Assembly: GCA_965223025.1 (NCBI GenBank)
Contig: CBDCVP010000022.1
Coordinates: forward strand, 372,001-436,000
Direction: 5' to 3'
From: JABDMH01 sp965223025
GTDB taxonomy: Bacteria; Bacteroidota; Bacteroidia; Chitinophagales; Saprospiraceae
DNA length: 64,000 bases
Shown here: positions 37,025 through 45,437 of the stretch, in pieces
Layout: every line of letters starts with the position of its first letter
How positions within the stretch are numbered: the first letter of the stretch is position 1
Program-made: the position numbers and the translations under genes
Notes under the pieces: generated by a model
The model's input: only the letters and a program-made list of their open reading frames with translations
Databases searched by the model: none
What the model was told of the DNA's origin: nothing

Positions 37025-38466
37025 AACCAAACGACCATATAGAAAATTTTTTCAGATCGAGGCTTGCAGATGTCAAACCAGCTCCCGATGCTTGGAACAT
37101 ACCATCCGAAAACCTGTGGAATACCGCCAAAAATCAATTTCCAAAGGAAAAAAACAGGAAAATCAGGGGTATCTGGTTTCTGGGCATACTGCTTGCCATT
37201 GCACTAGCAGGTGGAATGTGGATAACCGGCGTAAACGAAGAGCCACCCAAATACAGTGGCAATGCGGAATTTCACGTTACATCACGCAAGCAGAAAAAAA
37301 CTGCAGAACTTGTAGTGAAGCACAATATACCGTCGCCCGGGCACCTATTAAACGATAATAAAATTCCTTTTGAAGGGATAAAACCAATGGCCAACACTTC
37401 GTCCACATCGGAGGTGCAAATCCCCACTACCCATAAAATAGACAGCTATGCAAGATCTCCCCGTATGCCTGATAAAAACCTAGCCATCAAAAAGAACAGT
37501 TTAGTGCAGGTGCCTAGTTGGACCGATCGCAATGCAAATGAAGGGACATTGTCAAATCATTGGCCAGAAAATGAAATAGTAACGAATAAAATCCTCCCGG
37601 TAGAAGTGAATATAGAACCCCATGTCGGCAAGCATTTCAATTCCCTTCCCCTCCCAGCACTTAGCATATCATCAACGCGAGCACCCGTTGAATTATCAAT
37701 CCAATCGGAAATAAAAAATAATCGGTCATATATCAGAAAATGGGAAATAGGATTATCGCATGCCCCTTTTGTTTTTGGCATCAAGGGTTTATTTGAAGAC
37801 GAAGAGTTTGAAGGTGACCACACTTCAGAAATCAGTCATCGATTCTACAATGTGAATATGAGTGTAGCAAGGCGAATCCATCCCAAATGGAGCATCTCCA
37901 CAGGGCTATCTTATTCTCAGCTCCTAATTGACTATGCTTTTACAGAAGTTGAAACATATAGAAACACCTTTGCTAAGAGGAGCCTTCAATCTATCGTAGG
38001 CAATGGCAATATCAATGGATCGATTGCCCTTGATGAGACTTCGGAAAACGTATTGGTCGAATTCCTGGATGACGTGGACCTAACAAGAGGTGATCGACTT
38101 GTGGTGAAAGGTCTTGTCCCAATAAATATTCATCTGGTCCAAGTGCCGGTCATACTCAACTATCATTTGGCAAAGAAAAGATGGGAATGGCTTTTTCAAG
38201 CAGGCCTTACCATCGACTATGTGCACTCTGCCATAGATCAGTTGGATATTTCATTGTTCAAGGAAAATCAGCTAGTCACTAAGCCTGCGAAATTCTCTCC
38301 CATTCAAGAATCACAAATGGGTATCACTCCATACCTAGGTGCTGGCATCCGCCATCACATCACCCGGCGATTTAATTTCGGCATTAATAGCAGAATTGGA
38401 CCTGCCTCACTGGGTTTTGACGTTGGTCTCTACTACAGATTTAACCGAGCAAGACATGGTCCCTAA
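37021..38466 (+). CDS. Anti-sigma-like membrane protein with beta-barrel-like C-terminus
   Basis: A 481-aa protein that starts inside the sigma factor stop region. Residues 1-46 are cytoplasmic and resemble anti-sigma N-termini (IENFFRSRLADVKPAPDAWNIPSENLW). Residues about 47-66 form one membrane helix (IRGIWFLGILLAIALAGGMW). A long linker of about 170 residues follows, then from about 240 a C-terminal region of alternating strands (VNMSVARRIHPKWSISTGLSYSQ, PYLGAGIRHHI, FDVGLYYRF) typical of small outer-membrane barrels of the PorT type. The plain reading is an envelope-spanning regulator that senses the outer membrane and holds the sigma factor. The architecture is seen; the function is inference. 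Confidence 0.82.
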   Translation: MKPNDHIENFFRSRLADVKPAPDAWNIPSENLWNTAKNQFPKEKNRKIRGIWFLGILLAIALAGGMWITGVNEEPPKYSGNAEFHVTSRKQKKTAELVVKHNIPSPGHLLNDNKIPFEGIKPMANTSSTSEVQIPTTHKIDSYARSPRMPDKNLAIKKNSLVQVPSWTDRNANEGTLSNHWPENEIVTNKILPVEVNIEPHVGKHFNSLPLPALSISSTRAPVELSIQSEIKNNRSYIRKWEIGLSHAPFVFGIKGLFEDEEFEGDHTSEISHRFYNVNMSVARRIHPKWSISTGLSYSQLLIDYAFTEVETYRNTFAKRSLQSIVGNGNINGSIALDETSENVLVEFLDDVDLTRGDRLVVKGLVPINIHLVQVPVILNYHLAKKRWEWLFQAGLTIDYVHSAIDQLDISLFKENQLVTKPAKFSPIQESQMGITPYLGAGIRHHITRRFNFGINSRIGPASLGFDVGLYYRFNRARHGP

Positions 38467-38624
38467 ATGCAGATGTATTATTTAGTTATCATACTGAATT
38501 AGCAAACCAGACACTCTGCTGATCATCTTCAGTCGAAGGTGGTGATCACTTTACCTATTCATAATCAAATTTGCCAAGCACTGAGTACGTGGTATGTGGT
38601 ACTTGTGCACTAAAATATCATCAC

Positions 38625-40979
38625 ATGAAAATATTCCTGACCATTTCCATCCCAGTTCTACTGCTGATTTCTCAACTGGGAACAGCTCAGAGCAATAAAT
38701 TTACGCTAAGTGGACAGATCAAAGATGCCGAAAATGGAGAAGATCTGATATCGGTCTCCATCTATGTCCCAGCTCTACAGCAAGGCACTGTCAGCAATCT
38801 TTATGGATTTTACTCCCTCACCTTGGAGGAAGGCATCCATAACATTGTCGTCTCCTACCTGGGATACAAGTCTCAACATCTCACGTTGGAATTAAATAGC
38901 AACATCAGAAGACAACTGGATTTAAAACCAGATGTGGCTGTACTCAACGAAGTAGTGGTCAGTGCAGACAGGAATGCTGAGGATCACAATATATCATCGA
39001 CTCAAATGGGTGCAACAACTTTAAGAGTAGAAGCCGTGAAGAAAATACCAGCCCTACTAGGAGAAGTCGACATCATTAAAGCCATCCAACTACTTCCCGG
39101 TGTCCACTCCATTGGCGAAGGAGGATCCGGTTTTTATGTGCGAGGAGGCACTGCTGATCAAAACTTAATATTGCTTGATGAAGCTCCCATCTACCATGCA
39201 TCTCATCTCCTGGGATTCTTTTCTTCATTCAATCCGGATGCGATCAAGGATATGCAGTTTTATAGGGCTGCTATCCCAGCCAATTATGGTGGAAGACTTT
39301 CGTCGGTGCTCGATATCAGAATGAAGGAGGGGAATGCCAGAAGATTATCTGTGGCGGGAGGAATTGGCTCTATCATGAGCCGTGTTGCATTGGAATCCCC
39401 TCTGGGAAATCGTGGATCTTTCATGGTTGCCGGTCGCAGGTCCTATCTGGATATATTGGCCAAGGCTTTTGCTGATCTTAGGGGCAACAGGGATTCACTG
39501 CCCGGGGGTAGTTTCTATTTTTATGACCTCAATGCCAAAGCCAACTACCATCTGTCAGAAAATGATCGAATTTTTATGTCGGGCTATTTCGGTCGGGATG
39601 TGGTCAAAGCACCAGATGATGGTGTTAATGTGGCCTGGGGTAATAAGACCGGTACCATTCGCTGGAATCATCTGTTCTCTCCCAAAATATTTTCCAATCT
39701 GACCTATTACTACAGCAACTACGATTACTTTCTAGAATTCGGGGAGGATCTGTTTTTACTCACCTGGAAATCCAGACTAAAAGAGCATGGTGTCAAGGCG
39801 GATATGGGCATGTTCCTCAATCCCAGAAATACGCTAAAATTAGGTCTGCATGGCATCCGCCATGAAATATGGCCAGGCAATATTGCTTCCTATGAAGGTG
39901 ATGAACTGATAGACAAATTGAATATGCAAAAGAGAACTGCATATCAATCAGCACTGTACATTTACAACGAGCAAAAAATAAATGATCGACTGAAAATAAA
40001 CTATGGCATAAGGCTTTCGACCCTGCACAATATTGGGCCACAAGATGCGGTTGCGATTGACGACCAATACCATATCCATGACACTATTCACCATCCAAGG
40101 GGTGTCTTTAATCGTTACTGGAACATTGAACCAAGAATTAGTGCCCGGTACAGATTTAATCGTCACCTAGCCATCAAAGCAAGTTACAATCGCACCGTAC
40201 AATATATCCAGCAGGCATCTAATGGCAACAGTGCCACTCCATTCGATATCTGGTTTTTGACATCCGAATCAATCAAGCCTCAGCTAGCAGATCAATACAG
40301 CATCGGAATATTTAGAAATCTTCGTGAACACACGATCGAATTTTCGGCAGAAATATATTACAAGAGGTTTTTGCATGCCATAGATTTTGCGGATCACGCC
40401 CAGTTGCTTTTAAATGAAAATCTTGAAGCAGACCTCAGGGTCGGATCGGGTCGGGCCTATGGACTTGAGCTTCTGGCAAAGAAAGAAAAAGGGAGATTCA
40501 CTGGGTGGGTAGGATACACCCTTTCAAAAGCGGAAAAGAAAATACGCACGATTAATAATGGACAATGGTACAACACCAAGTTTGATAAGCCACACGATTT
40601 CTCATTGGTATTAGCTTATGATCTTTCTTCCAGACTCTCACTGGGCAGCAATTTCGTGTATTCAACAGGAAGTCCGACCACCTTCCCCACCGGGCGATAT
40701 GTATTTGAGGGAGTCTCAGTGCCTGTTTATTCAGAACGAAATGGCTCTAGACTCCCTGACTATCATCGACTCGATCTATCTGCTACGCTTCAGTCCAAAA
40801 GAAATAAGAATCGCCGTTTGCAGACAGAGTGGGTGCTGAGCATCTATAATGCCTATAACCGAAGAAATGCTTTTAGCATTGACTTCAAACAAGAAGAATC
40901 TAATGCCAACCAAACCTATGCAGAAAAATCCTCGGTGTTTTCCATCGTTCCGGCATTAACTTTTAATGCAAAATTTTAA
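38625..40979 (+). CDS. TonB-dependent receptor with carboxypeptidase-like domain
   Basis: A 784-aa outer-membrane receptor from the ATG at 38625, which begins a clear signal peptide ending in GTAQ; a start at 38571 is unlikely. Residues about 22-105 form a carboxypeptidase-regulatory-like domain (SGQIKDAENGEDLISVSIYV). The plug carries VVVSADRNAEDHN and VHSIGEGGSGFYVRGGTADQNLILLDEAPIYH, and the barrel ends in LTFNAKF. It lacks the SusC signature, so it is a FecA/CirA-like type that often pairs with DUF4249 proteins. The following gene is indeed DUF4249, 11 bp away. Cargo unknown. An ECF sigma factor gene lies upstream, suggesting regulated expression. Confidence 0.94.
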   Translation: MKIFLTISIPVLLLISQLGTAQSNKFTLSGQIKDAENGEDLISVSIYVPALQQGTVSNLYGFYSLTLEEGIHNIVVSYLGYKSQHLTLELNSNIRRQLDLKPDVAVLNEVVVSADRNAEDHNISSTQMGATTLRVEAVKKIPALLGEVDIIKAIQLLPGVHSIGEGGSGFYVRGGTADQNLILLDEAPIYHASHLLGFFSSFNPDAIKDMQFYRAAIPANYGGRLSSVLDIRMKEGNARRLSVAGGIGSIMSRVALESPLGNRGSFMVAGRRSYLDILAKAFADLRGNRDSLPGGSFYFYDLNAKANYHLSENDRIFMSGYFGRDVVKAPDDGVNVAWGNKTGTIRWNHLFSPKIFSNLTYYYSNYDYFLEFGEDLFLLTWKSRLKEHGVKADMGMFLNPRNTLKLGLHGIRHEIWPGNIASYEGDELIDKLNMQKRTAYQSALYIYNEQKINDRLKINYGIRLSTLHNIGPQDAVAIDDQYHIHDTIHHPRGVFNRYWNIEPRISARYRFNRHLAIKASYNRTVQYIQQASNGNSATPFDIWFLTSESIKPQLADQYSIGIFRNLREHTIEFSAEIYYKRFLHAIDFADHAQLLLNENLEADLRVGSGRAYGLELLAKKEKGRFTGWVGYTLSKAEKKIRTINNGQWYNTKFDKPHDFSLVLAYDLSSRLSLGSNFVYSTGSPTTFPTGRYVFEGVSVPVYSERNGSRLPDYHRLDLSATLQSKRNKNRRLQTEWVLSIYNAYNRRNAFSIDFKQEESNANQTYAEKSSVFSIVPALTFNAKF

Positions 40980-40990
40980 AAATCTTACTC

Positions 40991-41806
40991 ATGCCTAAAT
41001 ATTACGTACTGGTAACGACCATCATTATTTTATCTGGATGCTTCAAAGAGAGGATTGACCTAGACTACAACCAAGACCAACAAAAGAAGGTTACCATTGT
41101 GGGCTGGATCAACTCCTTGCCCGAACCACAAAACATCTCTATTCGATATACAGCAAATTATCTTGGTGCCGAGATACAGGAGCCGATCTCAGGTGTAGAA
41201 GTCACCCTCTCAGACGGAAATCAAGAGTTCGGAATGAGCGAGGAAAAACCTGGACTGTATGTGCTACCTTCAGGCTGGAGGGCAAAGGCAGGGTCTCAAT
41301 ATCATTTGGAGGTAGTACATCGAGGAAAGACATATACTGCCACCCACAAGATGCGGATTAGTCCAGAAATTGAAAATGCTACGCATCGCTTGTCAAGGAT
41401 GGCATCAAGAGATAGTTCGCTTAAATATGAAACCGTTTTCGATTTTCAAGAAATACCCGGAGAAGGAGATGCTTACTACGCAGTAGATTATCAGGTAGGC
41501 TCTCCGGCAAAAGACTCGATCATTAATGGGGGATATGCTGATGATCGATTTGTCGATGGCCAATTTTTTGAAGATGTGGTAGTCACAGAAGATGACAGGT
41601 TGTTTGATTCTGGTGACACAGCCATCATTGAGATTCACTCCATTGGCTTAGAAACGGCACTTTTTCTGCAGGACATCGAAACCGAGATCTATCGTGGATC
41701 TCCTTTTGATCCACCGCCTGCTAATGTGCGTACCAATATCACAGGTGGTGCCACTGGCTACTTTATTGCTTCTGATGCAAGAAGGGATACTGTCTTCATT
41801 CCATAG
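40991..41806 (+). CDS. DUF4249 lipoprotein, receptor partner
   Basis: A 271-aa lipoprotein with the signal MPKYYVLVTTIIILSGC (lipobox LSGC, Cys17). The mature part opens with a beta-rich domain (VTIVGWINSLPEPQNISIRYTA, then GAEIQEPISGVEVTLSDGNQEF), the pattern of DUF4249. These proteins are encoded next to TonB receptors, and an accessory role in surface binding is assumed by analogy with SusD. It follows its receptor by 11 bp. It is convergent with the DUF1080 gene. Confidence 0.9.
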   Translation: MPKYYVLVTTIIILSGCFKERIDLDYNQDQQKKVTIVGWINSLPEPQNISIRYTANYLGAEIQEPISGVEVTLSDGNQEFGMSEEKPGLYVLPSGWRAKAGSQYHLEVVHRGKTYTATHKMRISPEIENATHRLSRMASRDSSLKYETVFDFQEIPGEGDAYYAVDYQVGSPAKDSIINGGYADDRFVDGQFFEDVVVTEDDRLFDSGDTAIIEIHSIGLETALFLQDIETEIYRGSPFDPPPANVRTNITGGATGYFIASDARRDTVFIP

Positions 41807-41841
41807 GAATATCCATGGTAGCGGATAAGGCGACCTTGAGT

Positions 41842-43206
41842 CTATAGCTCCTTGATTTTTACCTTTCGAAAATAGATCGGAGCATCACCATGCTTACCCT
41901 GCAGACCAATTTGACCATGAGCTTGTAAGGTGGCAGCAGGTTTACTCAACCACTCAGGAATGTCTGAACCGTCTGGATTCTTATGTTTATCTGTCCATCT
42001 ATCCATGTTCATCCTACTGACCCACATCCCATTGACCATCACGTGAATCATCCTGTCCTGGCATACCACCGTACACTGATTCCATTCTCCGGGAAGCTTT
42101 ACATTACTCTTTACCGGAGCAAGCCGACCAAATATGGCACCACATTGCCAGTTTTTGGGACTTTTGGCCCATTTCTCAGCAAAATCATCAGCAATTTGTA
42201 CTTCTATGGAATTGGGAATCCACTTGTTGCGGTCGCTGCAATGAAGGATGATGCCACTGTTGGTCCCAGGGGCATTCTTGAATTCGAGGTCTAATATATA
42301 ATCTTCGTAAGCTCGATCCGACCAGATAGCACGATCTTTGCTGGCAGTCAAAACACCTTCATCAGCGGTCCAGACTCGTTCTGGATCGATGGCCTGTGAC
42401 AAATCCTCTCCAAACAAGCTTGGCCAACTCTCCGAGTCAGGATGCGTGTCCATCTCCTCCACAATATCTGGCAGTACACGGATGGCAATATTCTTAAACT
42501 GTACCAGGGCTGGAGGACTGGTCCATTTGCCTTTTTTCTTGTTGCCATGGTGTTGCAAGCCTACTGGACCCGAAGATGGGAGATCCGGTAGCCAGGCATC
42601 TTTGATCACAACCTTGTGATTTAACTCCACCGTCAGATGCTGGCCGACCAGCGTGATTTTGTAATGGTTCCAATCACCAATGTCATGGTCGGCATGGATG
42701 GTGGGCACGACACCCGCTCGGACATTGGCCGGCATCTCTTCATCCATCCGGTATCCATAAACCTCACCTGAGCCCGTTGGCCAACACCAAATATTAACCT
42801 GCGATTTCATGGATCCACGCAGCAAGATACCAGAGTCAGAATCTGGTACCGATATTCGGATCGGGTTGCCTTTCGCATCTCTTTTGTGAAGGCCACTGGG
42901 CAAGATGATCGGCACGTTGGGATTGATATAGGGGGTCTCTTTGATGCGCCAGTCGACCATCAACTGAAAATTCTTGTAGGATTTCTCTGACCATAAATGC
43001 TTCTCGCTGGCTTCACTTTCACCATCATAATCGATCACCCCATCGATCACCTGCCAATGACCATTATCTCCTTCTGGCACAAGCCAATTGCTGAAATCCT
43101 TGCCATTGAACAACGTAGTAAAACCGGATGGTAAGGCTTTCTGACCAATCGACGGGGTGAAAGGGCAGCAGGCCAATCCTAAAGAAATCAAGAGAATCCT
43201 GAACAT
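41842..43206 (-). CDS. Exported protein with two DUF1080 domains
   Basis: A 454-aa secreted protein with signal peptide ending near SIGQ (about residue 22). Two lectin-like beta-sandwich domains of the DUF1080 (3-keto-disaccharide hydrolase) type are present. The first (about 28-245) shows FTTLFNGKDFSNWLVPEGDNGHWQV and HWNHYKI-like strands; the second (about 265-454) shows VWTADEGVLTASKDRAIWSD and APGTNSGIILHCSD. Family members have been reported to cleave 3-keto-glucosides. Two repeats in one chain suggest a bivalent or substrate-binding form. The gene has no cotranscribed neighbour. Substrate unknown. Confidence 0.9.
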   Translation of the reverse strand: MFRILLISLGLACCPFTPSIGQKALPSGFTTLFNGKDFSNWLVPEGDNGHWQVIDGVIDYDGESEASEKHLWSEKSYKNFQLMVDWRIKETPYINPNVPIILPSGLHKRDAKGNPIRISVPDSDSGILLRGSMKSQVNIWCWPTGSGEVYGYRMDEEMPANVRAGVVPTIHADHDIGDWNHYKITLVGQHLTVELNHKVVIKDAWLPDLPSSGPVGLQHHGNKKKGKWTSPPALVQFKNIAIRVLPDIVEEMDTHPDSESWPSLFGEDLSQAIDPERVWTADEGVLTASKDRAIWSDRAYEDYILDLEFKNAPGTNSGIILHCSDRNKWIPNSIEVQIADDFAEKWAKSPKNWQCGAIFGRLAPVKSNVKLPGEWNQCTVVCQDRMIHVMVNGMWVSRMNMDRWTDKHKNPDGSDIPEWLSKPAATLQAHGQIGLQGKHGDAPIYFRKVKIKEL

Positions 43207-43314
43207 GATACGGTAGTTTTGGAGTAAATTTAAACATTCAAAAGCAGAGATCTTGTAGAGAATGGCACAGGAGTATAGCTTTCATGGACTGGCCTTAATC
43301 ATACTTAAGAGAAT

Positions 43315-43740
43315 ATGCTGGAAGCAAGAATGACCATCATCGGTTTAGGTGTATCAAACCTCACTGAGGCCACTCAATTTTATGAAGAAATTTTCGGATG
43401 GCCCAAAATGGACGGCAGCAATGAAAGCATTACTTTCTTTAAACTCAACGGTATGCTCCTGTCGCTCTACCCCCGTGAAAAACTAGCGGAGGATGCCGGT
43501 GTTGATCCCCAAGGCACTGGATTTAAAGCATTTACTCTAGCTTACAATACTCGTAGTAGGGAAGAGGTCGATGAGTTGATTCAACGATTGGAAACCAAGG
43601 GAGTGACCATTGTCAAGCGGCCTCAAGAAGTATTTTGGGGTGGTTACAGCAGCTATGTAGCCGATCCTGATCATAACCTTTGGGAAATTGCCTTCAATCC
43701 CTTCCTGAAGATGGATTCAGATGGAAATGTAACTGGATAG
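43315..43740 (+). CDS. VOC-superfamily (glyoxalase-like) protein
   Basis: A 141-aa protein of the vicinal oxygen chelate fold, with GVSNLTEATQFYEEIFGWP near the start and SYVADPDHNLWEIAFNP near the end. It resembles glyoxalase/bleomycin-resistance/dioxygenase members of unknown substrate. It ends about 20 bp before the acetyltransferase gene on the same strand, so the two may share a transcript and a detoxification theme. Confidence 0.9.
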   Translation: MLEARMTIIGLGVSNLTEATQFYEEIFGWPKMDGSNESITFFKLNGMLLSLYPREKLAEDAGVDPQGTGFKAFTLAYNTRSREEVDELIQRLETKGVTIVKRPQEVFWGGYSSYVADPDHNLWEIAFNPFLKMDSDGNVTG

Positions 43741-43760
43741 TCCCACGCCAGAACAGCATC

Positions 43761-44243
43761 ATGGTAAGACCTATTGAAACAAAGGACCACCAAGCCGTTG
43801 TAGACATCTACAACCACTACATCGACCATACGATAGTCACCTTCGAGGAATTGCCGATCGATGTGGAGGAGATCACATCTAGGATTGATGCTGTCAAACC
43901 CCAACTACCTTGGCTCGTTTTTGAAGATAAGAAATCGGTTCTGGGATATGCATATGCATCTTCATGGAAAGGTCGATGTGCTTACAGGTTTTCAGCTGAA
44001 TGTACCGTGTATGTAAAAGATGGTGCACTGGGAAAGGGCATTGGCACTCAACTATACCGATCACTGATCACCAAAATGCAAGCCCTGGATTATCATGTTT
44101 TGATTGGTGGCGTCTCACTTCCCAATGCAGGAAGTATTGCTCTGCATGAAAAATTAGGCTTTCGAAAAGTGGCGCATTTCGAGGAGGTAGGATTTAAATT
44201 TGATCGATGGATTGATGTGGGTTATTGGCAATTGATCCTGTAG
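43761..44243 (+). CDS. GNAT N-acetyltransferase, phosphinothricin-type
   Basis: A 160-aa cytoplasmic acetyltransferase. The opening VRPIETKDHQAVVDIYNHYI and the segment GYAYASSWKGRCAYRFSAE match the phosphinothricin/methionine-sulfoximine acetyltransferase branch. The acetyl-CoA loop is GKGIGTQLY. It would acetylate an amine-bearing small molecule, possibly as detoxification. A longer upstream frame begins at 43680, but it overlaps the VOC gene; the ATG at 43761 begins the domain and is preferred. Confidence 0.92.
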   Translation: MVRPIETKDHQAVVDIYNHYIDHTIVTFEELPIDVEEITSRIDAVKPQLPWLVFEDKKSVLGYAYASSWKGRCAYRFSAECTVYVKDGALGKGIGTQLYRSLITKMQALDYHVLIGGVSLPNAGSIALHEKLGFRKVAHFEEVGFKFDRWIDVGYWQLIL

Positions 44244-44448
44244 CGACAGAAACATTCTAACCTCCTTTCCACCACCATTTGTCCAGTCAATAATGGTAGG
44301 GTTCCCAACGGTGGTTCCTCATGGTAGGGAAGAGAGGTATGATCAATACTGCTCTGCGATCCGAAAAGTTCACTGAATTTTGGATCTCACTTGTCATCCT
44401 TTTTTTTCTTAAATTAGTCACTCAATTTCAATTACAAGTCATCGCCTT

Positions 44449-44976
44449 ATGAAAGAGCAATCACTAGTCCTCAAGAATCGCATCGATGGAATTCAAGTCA
44501 CCCCTACAGTAATAGTACTGCTGGCGACTTGCCTTTTGCCACTTCTCATCCACTTAATACCTTTGAGCACTGGTGCACCCATTGGGGCAGTGTTGTTACC
44601 GATATTTTACCTTCCCTTTATTGCACTGATCTTCTTTAGAAAGCATGTTGCTTTGGTGGCTGCATTGCTGGCTCCGACCATCAACTTCCTGTTGACTGGC
44701 AGTCCCCAATGGGAACTAGTCGCTATACTCAGTGTGGAATTGCTGGCATTTGTATTGTTGGCATCCAATCTCTTGAGACATCACCTGCTGAAGTGGCTGG
44801 CAGCTCCCATTGGCTATTTTGGTGCTGTCGTAATCGCAAGTCTATGCTTTATGGTATGGCCATTGATGCCAAATCTATCTGCAGCTGAATTCTTGACTCA
44901 ATCCATTGGAACAGCGCTTCCGGGAATCTTGGTTCTGGCCATTATTAATGTGGTAGTACTTATCGTCAAAAGGTAA
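44449..44976 (+). CDS. Small multi-span membrane protein, S-component-like
   Basis: A 175-aa protein with about five to six hydrophobic helices (LLATCLLPLLIHLIP, VLLPIFYLPFIALIF, VALVAALLAPTINFLLTG, and others). Its size and layout, including the APTINFLLTG loop, resemble substrate-binding S components of energy-coupling-factor vitamin transporters, but no family motif is decisive. It lies 27 bp before a phosphoribosyltransferase gene, which is followed by a TonB receptor. This suggests uptake and capture of a small cofactor or nucleobase-like molecule, as inference. Confidence 0.72.
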   Translation: MKEQSLVLKNRIDGIQVTPTVIVLLATCLLPLLIHLIPLSTGAPIGAVLLPIFYLPFIALIFFRKHVALVAALLAPTINFLLTGSPQWELVAILSVELLAFVLLASNLLRHHLLKWLAAPIGYFGAVVIASLCFMVWPLMPNLSAAEFLTQSIGTALPGILVLAIINVVVLIVKR

Positions 44977-45003
44977 CCTTGCCTTCGATCTACCAATAGA
45001 GGC

Positions 45004-45432
45004 ATGTCACAGAAGGTTGCTCTTTCTTTTCAAGAGATTTGCTCTGCCCTAGAAAACTACGACCTGCCAGACACGGACATCGTCATTGGCATTGGACGGG
45101 GAGGCACCGTACCAGCCTGCTTGGTAGCATCGAAACTCGGGTGTGATCTCCTCATCGTCAGGGTCAACTATCGGGATGATGATAACAAACCGGTGAGAAT
45201 CGAACCCGTGTTTTTAGAAGATTTGACTTTTTCTTTTCCACCAAAAACCAAAGTACTGCTGGTAGATGATGTTTCTGTCACGGGAAAAACCCTGGAAGTG
45301 GTCAAGGCTAGATTAAACCCTTTTCCAGTTCAGACGTTCGTATTGAAAGGACGGGCCGATCATGTGCTGTATCCAGAGATAAAAGTCTGTGTACGTTGGC
45401 CCTGGCACGAAACCATAGCACAAGCAGTATAA
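45004..45432 (+). CDS. Type I phosphoribosyltransferase
   Basis: A 142-aa cytoplasmic enzyme with the PRPP-binding motif VLLVDDVSVTGKT (about 95-107) and the N-terminal loop IGIGRGGTVPA. The short length resembles xanthine/guanine-type phosphoribosyltransferases. It would attach ribose phosphate to a base and trap it in the cell. It sits between a small membrane protein (27 bp upstream) and a TonB receptor (5 bp downstream), and the close spacing argues for cotranscription. The base cannot be read from sequence. Confidence 0.9.
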   Translation: MSQKVALSFQEICSALENYDLPDTDIVIGIGRGGTVPACLVASKLGCDLLIVRVNYRDDDNKPVRIEPVFLEDLTFSFPPKTKVLLVDDVSVTGKTLEVVKARLNPFPVQTFVLKGRADHVLYPEIKVCVRWPWHETIAQAV

Positions 45433-45437
45433 ATCGA

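Noticed and set aside
44244..44448. Possible cobalamin or thiamine riboswitch before the small membrane protein and TonB receptor operon
   Set aside because: Neither a B12-box-like core nor a THI-box sequence could be found.
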